A stretch of 64,000 bases of DNA from Eleftheria terrae (GTDB taxonomy: Bacteria > Pseudomonadota > Gammaproteobacteria > Burkholderiales > Burkholderiaceae_C). The position numbers and the translations under genes were made by a program. The stretch spans positions 372,001-436,000 of the forward strand of contig NZ_CP106951.1 of NCBI RefSeq assembly GCF_030419005.1. Reading direction: 5' to 3'. Shown in pieces: positions 37,188-44,711 of the stretch. The first letter of the stretch is position 1. Each line of letters begins with the position of its first letter. Under the pieces are notes generated by a model. The model had not been told where the DNA came from and made no database searches. It saw only the letters and a program-made list of their open reading frames with translations.

Positions 37188-37925
37188 ATGATCAAAGCCG
37201 TACTCACCGGGCACAGCCGGGGACTGGGCGCCGGCCTGGCGTCCGAGTTGCTGAAACGCCGGATTGGTGTCCTCGCGCTGGCGCGCGGCGCAAGCGCCGC
37301 GGCCTCGGCCGAGCAGCCGCTGTTGCAGGCAGTGGCCGTGGACCTGGCCGACACACGCAAGCTGGCCGACTGGCTGGCCGGGCCGGCGCTGGGCGATTTC
37401 CTGGCCGGCAGCCGCATGGTGCTGCTCATCAACAATGCCGGCATGTTGCAGCCGGTGGGTCCCCTCGCGCTGCAGGACCCGGCGGAGCTGGCCCGGGCGG
37501 TGGCGCTCAACGTGGCGGCGCCGATGATGCTCGCGGCAGCCGTGGTGGCCGCCCGCCCGGCTGGCGTGGACACCCGCATCCTGCACGTGTCGAGCGGAGC
37601 CGGGCGGCGGGCCGTGCCTGGCTGGTCGGTGTACGGGGCGACGAAGGCGGCGCTCGACCATCACGCCCGGACCGCTGCGGAAGACGGCCTGGCTGGCGTG
37701 CGCATCTGCAGTCTTGCACCCGGCGTGATCGACACCGACATGCAGGCCGAGATCCGCGCCGCCGACGAGCAGCGTTTTCCCCAGCGCGAGCGCTTTGTGG
37801 CGCTCAAGCGCGAGGGCGGGCTGTCGAGCGCCGAGGACACCGCCCGTCGCCTGCTCGATCATCTCCTGAGCGCCACCTTCGGGCAGGCGCCAGTGGCTGA
37901 TCTGAGGGAGCTCGACATTCGCTGA
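37188..37925 (+). CDS. Short-chain dehydrogenase/reductase family protein
   Basis: NAD(P)-dependent oxidoreductase of the classical SDR fold, 245 residues, substrate unknown. ATG 37188 has CAGGAG 5 bp before it. The cofactor motif is TGHSRGLGAGLA (TGxxxGxG), NNAG is present in LLINNAGML, the catalytic Ser lies in HVSSGAG and the Tyr/Lys pair in YGATKAAL (YxxxK), and APGVIDTDM follows. All catalytic positions are intact. It stands alone between the 13-bp array and the convergent bchE-like gene. Confidence 0.88.
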   Translation: MIKAVLTGHSRGLGAGLASELLKRRIGVLALARGASAAASAEQPLLQAVAVDLADTRKLADWLAGPALGDFLAGSRMVLLINNAGMLQPVGPLALQDPAELARAVALNVAAPMMLAAAVVAARPAGVDTRILHVSSGAGRRAVPGWSVYGATKAALDHHARTAAEDGLAGVRICSLAPGVIDTDMQAEIRAADEQRFPQRERFVALKREGGLSSAEDTARRLLDHLLSATFGQAPVADLRELDIR

Positions 37926-38099
37926 GGCCTTGCCCGCGCGCTGCCCGGCGTGCAGCCGGGCTTGGTGCGGCCGGGCGGATCGGCGTACGGCAGCCGGTTT
38001 CGCACCTCTGCGCGGTGCTGCGGCCGGCAGGCGCAGCGGGCTTAGACCCGGCCGCTCCTCACCGAGCGGACCGGTCCTGCACGCACCCGGCGCAGCAGA

Positions 38100-39656
38100 T
38101 CATTCACATGCCATCGGTTCGCCCGGGGCCACTGTCACCGGAACGCGCACCGGCCGGCGGACCGCCATCGCGTACTCCGTCGTGGCCAGTGACTCGCCGG
38201 CGAAGCTGCGCAAGGTCTGCCCGGTCGGGCTGGGCCTCGGACCGAAGAGGAATTCCAGCACCTCCCGCAGCCACACCCGGCGGCCCATGCGGGTGTACCA
38301 CCGCATCGCATGCCGGAACTCGGCATCCTTGCCGAACAGGACCCGCCGCAGCGCGGCCGGCCGCAGTTGCATCGTCGCTTCCATGAACTTGACCCACAAG
38401 ATCATGCGCCAGGGGGGGACCCGCTGTGTCGCCAGCACCTGGTGCTTGTAGTCCCAGCGGCGGGTGTCCGGTTCCACCACCTCCCGGTCGGCCACGGTCT
38501 CGTAGTAAGGCGTCCAGCGATGGGGCGTGACGTAGAGCAGCTGGATCTGGTCCGGGTCGTATCGCAGCAGGTGGCGCAACGAATGCCAGTAGTCGGCGTC
38601 CCGCTCCTCCTCGAAACCGACCACGTAGGTGGCCATCGAGATGATGCCGTGCTGGCGCAACAGCTGGATCGCCTGCTGGTCCTCGCTGACGGTCGCACCC
38701 TTGCGAATGCGCTTCAGCGTTGCTTCGCTGTAGCTCTCGATGCCGAGCAGGAACCGGATCACGCCGGCCCGCTTGTAGAGATGCAGGATGTCCGCATCCC
38801 GGACGATGTCGCCCGCACGCGTCGAGCCGACCAGGGTCAGCGGCACGTTCTCGGCGATCAACGCCTCGAGGAAGGCCTTCCACGCCTTGCGGGAGCCGGT
38901 GGGCAGTTCGTCGGCGAAGTTGATGAGGCGCACGCCATGGTCGCGGTAGAGCCGGGCGAGCTCCTTCGCGAAGCGCACCGGGTCCCGGTGTCGCCAGCGG
39001 GTCCAGAAGCCCCGCTGCCCGCAATAGCTGCACAGGTAGGGGCAGCCACGCGAGAACTGGACCACCACGGCCCGGCGGCCTCCCCAGTAGCTATAGCGGC
39101 TGTGGTCGATCAGTTCCCAGCCGATGCGCCAGGCGTCCAGATCGGTCAACATCGGCGCCTGGCCGGTGGTGCGGACCTGACCTTGTTCGCGGTATGCGAT
39201 CCCCGGCACGTCCGACAGCGGCGTGTTCGACGAAAGGGCGCGCATGAGCCGGGTCGCCGTCTCCTCGCCTTCGCCCCGGACCACGATGTCGATCTGCGGC
39301 GCCTCAGCCAGTATCTCCTGCCAGTGGTAGGTCGGGTGCACGCCGCCATAGACGATGCAGCAGCCAGGCATCGCCTGCTTGAAGAGGGCCGCCAGCTCCA
39401 GCACGGTCACATGGACCGAGCTGGAACCGGAATGACCGAGCATGACCACATCGGGATGCTCGCGCCGCACCGCATCCACCACCTGGCCGAGGGACAGCGG
39501 TCCCAGTTCCGCATCGAGCAAGCGAACCGGGAACCCGGCGTCGATCAACGGCCCGCCGACCGACAGCAGGCCCAGAGGCGGCAACTGCTCGCGCGGAACG
39601 CGGCTGCCGATGGCAGTGTGGGGAGGATTGACGAGCAATATCTTGAGGGCCGGCAT
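38100..39656 (-). CDS. bchE: BchE-like B12-binding radical SAM protein
   Basis: Closely resembles BchE, the anaerobic Mg-protoporphyrin IX monomethyl ester cyclase that forms ring E of bacteriochlorophyll with oxygen from water. 518 residues. The N-terminal cobalamin-binding-like domain starts ILLVNPPHTAIGSRVP and continues PPLGLLSVGGPLIDAGFPV, GHSGSSSVHV and VYGGVHPTYHWQEIL. The radical SAM cluster is CPYLCSYC (Cys205, 209, 212) in FSRGCPYLCSYCGQRGFW. The C-terminal part contains SMATYVVGFEEERDADYW, QLLYVTPHRWTPYY and RHAMRWYTRMGRRVW, which match BchE as I know it. No other photosynthesis gene is in the window, so it may be a misplaced bch gene or a BchE-family enzyme with another substrate. 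The start at 39656 lacks a good ribosome-binding site. Confidence 0.8.
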   Translation of the reverse strand: MPALKILLVNPPHTAIGSRVPREQLPPLGLLSVGGPLIDAGFPVRLLDAELGPLSLGQVVDAVRREHPDVVMLGHSGSSSVHVTVLELAALFKQAMPGCCIVYGGVHPTYHWQEILAEAPQIDIVVRGEGEETATRLMRALSSNTPLSDVPGIAYREQGQVRTTGQAPMLTDLDAWRIGWELIDHSRYSYWGGRRAVVVQFSRGCPYLCSYCGQRGFWTRWRHRDPVRFAKELARLYRDHGVRLINFADELPTGSRKAWKAFLEALIAENVPLTLVGSTRAGDIVRDADILHLYKRAGVIRFLLGIESYSEATLKRIRKGATVSEDQQAIQLLRQHGIISMATYVVGFEEERDADYWHSLRHLLRYDPDQIQLLYVTPHRWTPYYETVADREVVEPDTRRWDYKHQVLATQRVPPWRMILWVKFMEATMQLRPAALRRVLFGKDAEFRHAMRWYTRMGRRVWLREVLEFLFGPRPSPTGQTLRSFAGESLATTEYAMAVRRPVRVPVTVAPGEPMACE

Positions 39657-40089
39657 GTCACAGGGGTCAGGGCGCCGCGAAACGGCAGGAGGCCGGCGAA
39701 CATAGCCGACCGCGCCTGCAGTGACAAGGGCATGGCCAACGAAGGCGTTTGCAGCCAGCGGCAACGCCGGCATCGCCTTGCAGTCGCGGCGCGTCGATAC
39801 CGTTTTGGAGCGGTCTGCCCCCTAGCGCTGCCCGGCGCGTGGCGTCGACCCCGCGCTGGACACTCCGCCATTGCCTTTCGGTCACACCGCCGCTGCGGTC
39901 CCTCGACGGTTCGCCGCCGGCCGCCAATCAAGACGGCCTGCACGGTGCGCTTGCTGTATGGCGGCTGATGCGAGACGCCCGGAGGACTCGCCGCGGCTGC
40001 CCCGGCTGGCGCCGTGGCGACACTGGCGCTTCCACTGCCTGGGGCGCCGTGGCTACCTGTGACCCGGCGCAGGCGCCGGGCCGCGTGGC
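39657..40089. other. 433-bp intergenic gap downstream of imuA
   Basis: This is where imuB would normally follow imuA on the minus strand. I find no polymerase motif or long minus-strand frame, only short Arg-rich frames without family features. It must carry the bchE promoter; no FNR-type palindrome or -35/-10 pair is evident. Confidence 0.6.
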
Positions 40090-41004
40090 TCAGACCGCTG
40101 CCACCCAGCGGGCGCCGCCCGGCAGCATCGCTTCGGCGGCCCGTTCGAGTGCGGCCAAGCGGTCGAGCTCACGGCACACATCAACGAAGCTGCCGCTCAG
40201 CAGGGTGCGACGATGGTCGCTCGGGTCTTGCACCACCCGCAGGTGGCGGGCCGGTGTGCTGCCCAGCGCCGGTACCCGCACGGTCGGTGCTGCTGCGCCC
40301 GGCTGCAGGTGCACGCGCACCTCCCACCGGCCGCCCTTGCCGGCGAACAGGCTCACGCGCAGGTCGGCCTCGCCATGGTCGTCCCAGTGAGCCGACCAGG
40401 GCCGCACCGCGAAGACGGTGGTGTGGGCCCGGCGCGCGGCACGCTGGAGCTCGCGCAGGTCAGCCAGGGCCAGCTCGGGCAACCACACGGCCAGCACACC
40501 GCCACGGCCGGCCCGCAGCCAGGACAAGGCCCGCGGCAGCGTCTCGTGCGAGGGCACCTCACAGGTGCCGGTGGCCCGGGCGCCCGGCGTGGCCACGCAG
40601 CCTTGCGCCGGATCGAAGACCACCCCGGCCGGCTGGCCCAGCAAGGCGGTGCGCTGGCCGTGCGACGCGGCGCTGCACAGCACCGGGCCGAGCAGGGCCA
40701 GCTCGGGATGACCCGGCTGCGGCGCCAGCACCTCGACCACGCCGGCGGCCGGCCAACCGCCGGCCGGCAGCACCGCGTCGAGTGCGGGAAAGCCACTCGG
40801 GGTGGGACCGGCGGCGGCCGCCGCCGCGGCGCTGCCGCCTGGCCCGGCGGGCGTCATCGGCAGCCACAGTTGCTCGCGCAGACGTGCCCACCAGGAGGGG
40901 CGGCGTGGGGAACGCCCCGGCGCGCGGACCAGGCGCGCCTCCGTGTGGCCGTTGCCGGCGTCGGTGGGGGCGGGGGTGGGGGGGGTGTGGATGGAAGAGG
41001 CCAT
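40090..41004 (-). CDS. imuA: ImuA, translesion synthesis-associated RecA-like protein
   Basis: Accessory protein of the LexA-controlled ImuA-ImuB-DnaE2 mutasome, 304 residues. Landmarks are the basic segment RPSWWARLREQLWLP, PSGFPALDAVLPAGGWPAAG, VVEVLAPQPGHPELALLGP and LSWLRAGRGGVLAVWLPELA, in the RecA/SulA-like fold; the Walker A is degenerate (no GKT/S). Normally imuB and dnaE2 follow directly; here only a 433-bp gap and then bchE follow, so the gene is an orphan locally. A near-consensus LexA box lies 9 bp upstream of the start. It is about 200 bp downstream of the lexA-HhH pair, in the same direction. Confidence 0.85.
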   Translation of the reverse strand: MASSIHTPPTPAPTDAGNGHTEARLVRAPGRSPRRPSWWARLREQLWLPMTPAGPGGSAAAAAAAGPTPSGFPALDAVLPAGGWPAAGVVEVLAPQPGHPELALLGPVLCSAASHGQRTALLGQPAGVVFDPAQGCVATPGARATGTCEVPSHETLPRALSWLRAGRGGVLAVWLPELALADLRELQRAARRAHTTVFAVRPWSAHWDDHGEADLRVSLFAGKGGRWEVRVHLQPGAAAPTVRVPALGSTPARHLRVVQDPSDHRRTLLSGSFVDVCRELDRLAALERAAEAMLPGGARWVAAV

Positions 41005-41012
41005 GTCCGTCT

Positions 41013-41028
41013 CCGAAAATCAAAACAG
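41013..41028 (-). promoter_or_regulatory. Near-consensus LexA box before imuA
   Basis: On the minus strand CTG-TTTTGATTTT-CGG matches the SOS core CTG-N10-CAG with one mismatch and an AT-rich centre. It ends 8 bases before the imuA ATG, a position that would block transcription or initiation. imuA homologues are known LexA targets. Confidence 0.55.
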
Positions 41029-41199
41029 TGCAATGACGTTCGGCAGGATTGGTCGTTTCGGAAGTCCTGCAGCCCGGCTGGGCTGTGCTTCCTGCTCGCT
41101 GCACGGGGCTCGCGAGCAGAGGCTCGCGAAACGCCCGCCACCCGCGCAGCGGCTCGGCGAAAAAAGCGTGAGTCGTGGTCGGTCGTCGGCCGGTGCGGC

Positions 41200-41604
41200 T
41201 CAGCCGCTGCCGCGGCTTGCAGTGCGATGGCGCTGGCCCTCGCCGCCCGCTTCGCTAGCGGACATGCGCAGCTGGCCATAGAGCAGCTTGCGCTGGGCGG
41301 TGTAGTGCCACCACGGCGCCGCAGGTGCACCGCGCATGAAGTCGATCGCTGCCATGAAGGTATCCAGCACGCAGGGGTCTTGGCGTTGGCCGGTGCGTGC
41401 GCACAGGTCGTGGTAGAGCACCAGCGCGTCGCGGCCGATCAAGTCGCGCGGGGCGTGAATGCCCAGCAGCGCCAGGTCTTCAGCGAGCGAGGGGCCGATG
41501 TTGGGGATCAGCTCCAGCGACGCGGTCGGATGCAGGCAGTCGGTGTGGCGCAGCGCTTTCATCAGGACTTCCGGAGGCTGGAGTTGAAACACCGGGCAGG
41601 TCAC
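41200..41604 (-). CDS. Helix-hairpin-helix protein (Cdd1/Pathogenicity locus family)
   Basis: Small protein, 134 residues from a GTG at 41604 that overlaps the lexA stop (GTGA); an internal ATG at 41562, preceded by GGAAG, gives 120 residues. The core [20 protein letters not shown] is a helix-hairpin-helix motif, followed by [20 protein letters not shown] and [18 protein letters not shown], the signature of PF11731. The family's function is unknown; the HhH suggests nucleic-acid binding. The overlap with lexA means it is probably made from the SOS-regulated lexA transcript. Confidence 0.85.
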   Translation of the reverse strand: MTCPVFQLQPPEVLMKALRHTDCLHPTASLELIPNIGPSLAEDLALLGIHAPRDLIGRDALVLYHDLCARTGQRQDPCVLDTFMAAIDFMRGAPAAPWWHYTAQRKLLYGQLRMSASEAGGEGQRHRTASRGSG

Positions 41605-42299
41605 ATCACCAGGGTGTTGCGGATCAGGCCGACGGCGATGCCCTCGAGCTCGAATTCCTGGCCGGGCTCGACCACGATGGTCTTGAAGTCCGGGTTCTCG
41701 GCGATCAGCTCGATGGTGCCGCGTGTCTTCTTGAAGCGCTTGACCGTGACATCGTCACCCAGCCTTGCCACCACGATCTGCCCGTTCTTGGCTTCCTTGG
41801 CTTTCTGCACGGCCAGCAGGTCGCCTTCCAGGATGCCGGCGTCGCGCATGCTCATGCCGCGCACCTTCAACAGGTAGTCCGGTTGCCGGGCGAACATGCT
41901 GGCACCGACGTGGTAGGTCTGGTCGATGTGCTCCTGCGCCAGGATGGGGCTGCCGGCGGCGACACGGCCCACCAGCGGCAAGGCCAGCTGTGCAATGCCG
42001 GGCAGCGGCAGCAGGCCCTGGCGTCCCATGCTGGCCAGCCGCGATTCGTTCACCGAGCGCAATGTGTCAGACTTCAGCCGGATGCCACGCGAGGTGCCAC
42101 CCACCAGCTCGATGGCGCCCTTGCGCGCCAGCGCCTGCAAATGCTCTTCGGCGGCGTTGGCCGAGCGGAACCCGAGCTCGGCCGCAATCTCTGCCCGGGT
42201 GGGCGGCGCGCCGGTGCGCTCGATGGAAGCGCGAATCAGGTCGAGGATCTGCTGCTGGCGCGCGGTGAGCTTGGGAAGGTCGGAGCGTTGCGGGTCCAC
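41601..42299 (-). CDS. lexA: LexA repressor
   Basis: SOS repressor with RecA-stimulated self-cleavage. 232 residues from GTG 42299, preceded by GAGGTG. An N-terminal winged HTH ([32 protein letters not shown]) is joined to the S24 protease domain by a long linker. Cleavage site Ala115-Gly116 (GRVAAGSP), nucleophile Ser150 ([10 protein letters not shown]) and Lys187 ([10 protein letters not shown]) keep the E. coli spacing exactly (35 and 37 residues). The protein is about 30 residues longer than E. coli LexA, the extra length lying before the cleavage site. Two LexA boxes upstream indicate autoregulation. Confidence 0.97.
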   Translation of the reverse strand: MDPQRSDLPKLTARQQQILDLIRASIERTGAPPTRAEIAAELGFRSANAAEEHLQALARKGAIELVGGTSRGIRLKSDTLRSVNESRLASMGRQGLLPLPGIAQLALPLVGRVAAGSPILAQEHIDQTYHVGASMFARQPDYLLKVRGMSMRDAGILEGDLLAVQKAKEAKNGQIVVARLGDDVTVKRFKKTRGTIELIAENPDFKTIVVEPGQEFELEGIAVGLIRNTLVM

Positions 42300-42421
42300 G
42301 GGCACCTCGGGTGGTGGGTTCAAATGGGGTGTTGACAGCCCGGGGCGGTAGCCAGGGCCTACAGCGGTTCGAAGGCGGCTTCCTCGCGGAAGCGGTGGCA
42401 GGAACGGCTGAGGCGCAGGCA

Positions 42422-42437
42422 CTGTTCGGGCATCCAG
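42422..42437. promoter_or_regulatory. LexA (SOS) box 1
   Basis: CTG-TTCGGGCATC-CAG, a perfect CTG-N10-CAG core with a GC-richer centre. It lies 19 bp (about two helical turns) from box 2, on the lexA-proximal side. Confidence 0.7.
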
Positions 42438-42440
42438 TAG

Positions 42441-42456
42441 CTGTATTTTTATCCAG
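42441..42456. promoter_or_regulatory. LexA (SOS) box 2
   Basis: CTG-TATTTTTATC-CAG, a perfect CTG-N10-CAG core with an AT-rich centre. It overlaps the lexA -10 box and ends 11 bases before the asparaginase ATG, so one operator could control both divergent genes. Confidence 0.88.
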
Positions 42457-42473
42457 TCTTTCGAAAAATGCAA
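42446..42473 (-). promoter_or_regulatory. lexA promoter
   Basis: On the minus strand TTGCAT (42473-42468) and TAAAAA (42451-42446) are separated by 16 bp. The -10 lies inside LexA box 2, and the -35 overlaps the asparaginase start codon. The leader of lexA mRNA would be about 140 nt. Confidence 0.6.
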
Positions 42474-43415
42474 AGCAAAGCGAAGCAGGTCGTGATCCTC
42501 GGCACCGGTGGCACGATTGCGGGCACCGCCGCCCAGGCGGCGGACACGGTCGGCTATCGGGCGGCCCAATTGGGCATCGCCTCGCTGGTGGAAGCCATTC
42601 CGGGCCTGCTGGCCTGTCCGCTCGAGACCGAACAGGTCGCGCAAGTGGACAGCAAGGACATGGGCTTCTCGGTGTGGCAGGCACTGGCCCGCCGCATTGC
42701 GCACCATCTGGCGCGCGAGGAAGTGGCCGGGATCGTGGTCACCCACGGCACCGACACGCTGGAGGAGACCGGCTACCTGCTTCAGCGGCTGCTCGCGCCG
42801 GCCAAGCCGGTGGTGCTGACCGCCGCGATGCGACCGGCCTCGGCCCTGCAGGCCGACGGGCCACAGAACCTGCTGGACGCGGTGCTGGTGGCGCGCGAAC
42901 CAGGCGCGCGCGGCGTGCTCGCCTTGCTGGCCGGCGCGGTGCACAGCGCTGCGGAGGTGCGCAAGAGCCACACCTACCGCCTGGATGCCTTCTGTTCGGG
43001 AGACGCCGGGCCGCTGGCGTATGTGGAGGCCGGCCAGCTGCGCCGCCTGCGCGACTGGCCCCAGGGCGAGGCACTGGGCCTGCAGGCGGTGGCGGCCGAT
43101 GTGGCGGACTGGCCCTGGGTGGAGATCGTCTCCAGCCACAGCGGGGCCGACGGGCGGGCGGTGCGCGCGTTGACGCGCATCGGTGTGCAGGGCCTGGTGG
43201 TCACGGCCACCGGCAACGGCACGGTGCACGAAGATCTGGAGGCGGCCCTGCTGGAGGCGCAGGCCGCCGGCGTGCGGGTATGGCGCAGCACCCGCTGCGC
43301 CGAAGGCCGGGTACTGCCCCGGCCGGACGATATGCTGCCGGCCGCGCAGGCCGGCACGCCCTACAAGGCCAGGGTCGAGCTGCTGCTGCAGTTGCTGTCC
43401 GCGCGCGGCGCCTGA
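42468..43415 (+). CDS. L-asparaginase (type II-like fold, cytoplasmic)
   Basis: Hydrolyses L-asparagine to aspartate and ammonia. 315 residues. Both asparaginase signatures are intact: [11 protein letters not shown] (nucleophile Thr16) and [16 protein letters not shown] (Thr92, Asp96 region), with [19 protein letters not shown] following. No signal peptide is present, so it acts in the cytoplasm despite type II-like sequence features. The ATG at 42468 has no ribosome-binding site and lies 11 bases after LexA box 2, so its expression may respond to DNA damage. It converges on ohr. Confidence 0.9.
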   Translation: MQSKAKQVVILGTGGTIAGTAAQAADTVGYRAAQLGIASLVEAIPGLLACPLETEQVAQVDSKDMGFSVWQALARRIAHHLAREEVAGIVVTHGTDTLEETGYLLQRLLAPAKPVVLTAAMRPASALQADGPQNLLDAVLVAREPGARGVLALLAGAVHSAAEVRKSHTYRLDAFCSGDAGPLAYVEAGQLRRLRDWPQGEALGLQAVAADVADWPWVEIVSSHSGADGRAVRALTRIGVQGLVVTATGNGTVHEDLEAALLEAQAAGVRVWRSTRCAEGRVLPRPDDMLPAAQAGTPYKARVELLLQLLSARGA

Positions 43416-43431
43416 GACGGCGGCGCGCGGC

Positions 43432-43455
43432 GCGGGCCGCCCTGGCGCGGCCCGC
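43432..43455. terminator. Hairpin between convergent asparaginase and ohr genes
   Basis: Perfect 9-bp stem GCGGGCCGC/GCGGCCCGC with a 6-base loop in the 46-bp gap between facing stops. No T-run, so it may work as a two-way, possibly Rho-assisted end. Confidence 0.5.
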
Positions 43456-43461
43456 GGGCCC

Positions 43462-43887
43462 TCAGACCACGCTCAGGCGCACTTCGATGTTGTTGCGGGT
43501 CGCATTGGAATAGGGGCACACCTTGTGTGCAGCTTCGACCAGCGCCTCGGCATCCGCCTTCTCCCAGCCGGGCAGCGAAATGGCGAGGTCGGCCTGGATG
43601 CCGAAGCCGGCCGGGATCGGCCCGATGCCGACCTTGCCGGTCACCGAGGTGTCGGCCGGCAGCGCCTTCTTCTGCTGCGAGGCGACAAACTTCATGGCCC
43701 CGAGGAAGCAGGCCGAATAGCCGGCGGCAAAGAGCTGCTCGGGGTTGGTGCCGGCTGCGCCGGAGCCGCCCATTTCCTTCGGCAGGGCAAGCTTCACGTC
43801 CAGCGCACCGTCTGACGAGACCGCGCGGCCGTCGCGGCCTCCGTTGGCGGTGGCTTGGGCGGTGTACACCACTTTGTCGAGTTTCAT
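43462..43887 (-). CDS. ohr: Organic hydroperoxide resistance protein Ohr
   Basis: Thiol peroxidase that reduces organic and lipid hydroperoxides using lipoylated proteins. 141 residues of the OsmC/Ohr fold. Catalytic Cys60 ([13 protein letters not shown]) and resolving Cys124 ([11 protein letters not shown]) are present, with the active-site Arg21 and Glu50 (TNPEQLF). Start ATG has AAGGAG upstream. It lies downstream of its regulator ohrR in the same direction, with its own operator in the gap, the classical arrangement. Confidence 0.95.
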   Translation of the reverse strand: MKLDKVVYTAQATANGGRDGRAVSSDGALDVKLALPKEMGGSGAAGTNPEQLFAAGYSACFLGAMKFVASQQKKALPADTSVTGKVGIGPIPAGFGIQADLAISLPGWEKADAEALVEAAHKVCPYSNATRNNIEVRLSVV

Positions 43888-43949
43888 CGAAAGACTCCTT
43901 GCTTGGTTGGACAGGGGGGAGGGAAACCGACGCTTCTGAAATGAAGCGT

Positions 43950-43962
43950 TCTATTGAATTGT
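43950..43962 (-). promoter_or_regulatory. OhrR operator before ohr
   Basis: TCTATT-G-AATTGT matches the OhrR consensus ACAATT-N-AATTGT with one perfect half-site and a second differing at two positions. A second dyad TTGTGTACAA overlaps it (43959-43968). It lies about 63 bp upstream of the ohr start. Confidence 0.6.
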
Positions 43963-43991
43963 GTACAACATATTGCAACAAGCCGATGGCA

Positions 43992-44513
43992 TCATGCCGC
44001 CTCGGCCTGGCTGCTGTCTTCTTCGTGCGGCTCGACGGCCTGCAGCGCCAGGCGCTGCCGCAACGCGTGCAGCCGCTGGCGCAGCTCGGTCATCTCGGTC
44101 ACGGTGCATTGCACGGCACAGGAAACCTGGCGCGGCACTTCGGCGGCGCTGCGGCGCAGCTGGCGGCCGGCGGTGGTCAAGGTGATGACCACACGGCGTT
44201 CGTCGTCCTTGGCGCGGGTGCGGGTGAGCCAGCCGCCGGCTTCCATGCGCTTGAGCAGGGGCGTGAGGGTGCCGGAGTCGAGGAAGAGCCGCTCGCCCAG
44301 TGCCCCCACGCTCAGGCCGTCCTGCTCCCACAGCACCAGCATTACCAGGTATTGCGGATAGGTCAGGCCGAGGCGGTCGAGCAGCGGCTTGTAGAGCTTG
44401 GTCATCGCCAGCGACGTCGAGTACACCGCGAAGCAGAGCTGGTTGTCGAGCAGCAGCAGGTTGTGCTGCTCATCGACGGCGGGCTGCAGGGCGGTGGGCT
44501 TGTGCGTTGGCAT
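43992..44513 (-). CDS. ohrR: OhrR, MarR-family peroxide-sensing repressor
   Basis: Represses ohr and itself until its cysteine is oxidised by organic hydroperoxides. 173 residues from ATG 44513. The sensor Cys27 lies in LDNQLCFAVYSTSLAMTKLY, followed by the MarR winged helix (LTYPQYLVMLVLWEQ, LGERLFLDSGTLTPLLKRME, DERRVVITLT). Two more cysteines (132, 136 in SCAVQC) near the C-terminus could form an intersubunit disulfide, as in the two-cysteine Xanthomonas type. The C-terminal EPHEEDSSQAEAA is an acidic tail. Confidence 0.93.
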   Translation of the reverse strand: MPTHKPTALQPAVDEQHNLLLLDNQLCFAVYSTSLAMTKLYKPLLDRLGLTYPQYLVMLVLWEQDGLSVGALGERLFLDSGTLTPLLKRMEAGGWLTRTRAKDDERRVVITLTTAGRQLRRSAAEVPRQVSCAVQCTVTEMTELRQRLHALRQRLALQAVEPHEEDSSQAEAA

Positions 44514-44529
44514 GGTTGAACTGTACTTC

Positions 44530-44542
44530 ACAATTCAATTGC
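44530..44542 (-). promoter_or_regulatory. OhrR operator before ohrR
   Basis: ACAATT-C-AATTGC, a nearly perfect 6-1-6 palindrome agreeing with the OhrR consensus. On the minus strand it follows a TATATT -10 box (about 44554-44549), so bound OhrR would cover the start of transcription. Confidence 0.65.
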
Positions 44543-44711
44543 GTGCAATATAAACAACTTTCGAACTGAAGGAAGATCGCCGGGCGTGGCTGCACCGCTG
44601 CACGGGCAGCCGGCGATCATGTCGGCCACAGGTGAGGGCGCTTGTCGCGACGGCCGTGGACCCGCCAGCGGGGCGGCAGACACGCGTTCCCGCCGCGGCC
44701 CGGAGGCCTGT

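Noticed and set aside
39657..40089. Remnant of imuB next to imuA
   Set aside because: No Y-family polymerase motif (for example acidic active-site or YRED-like strings) in any frame.
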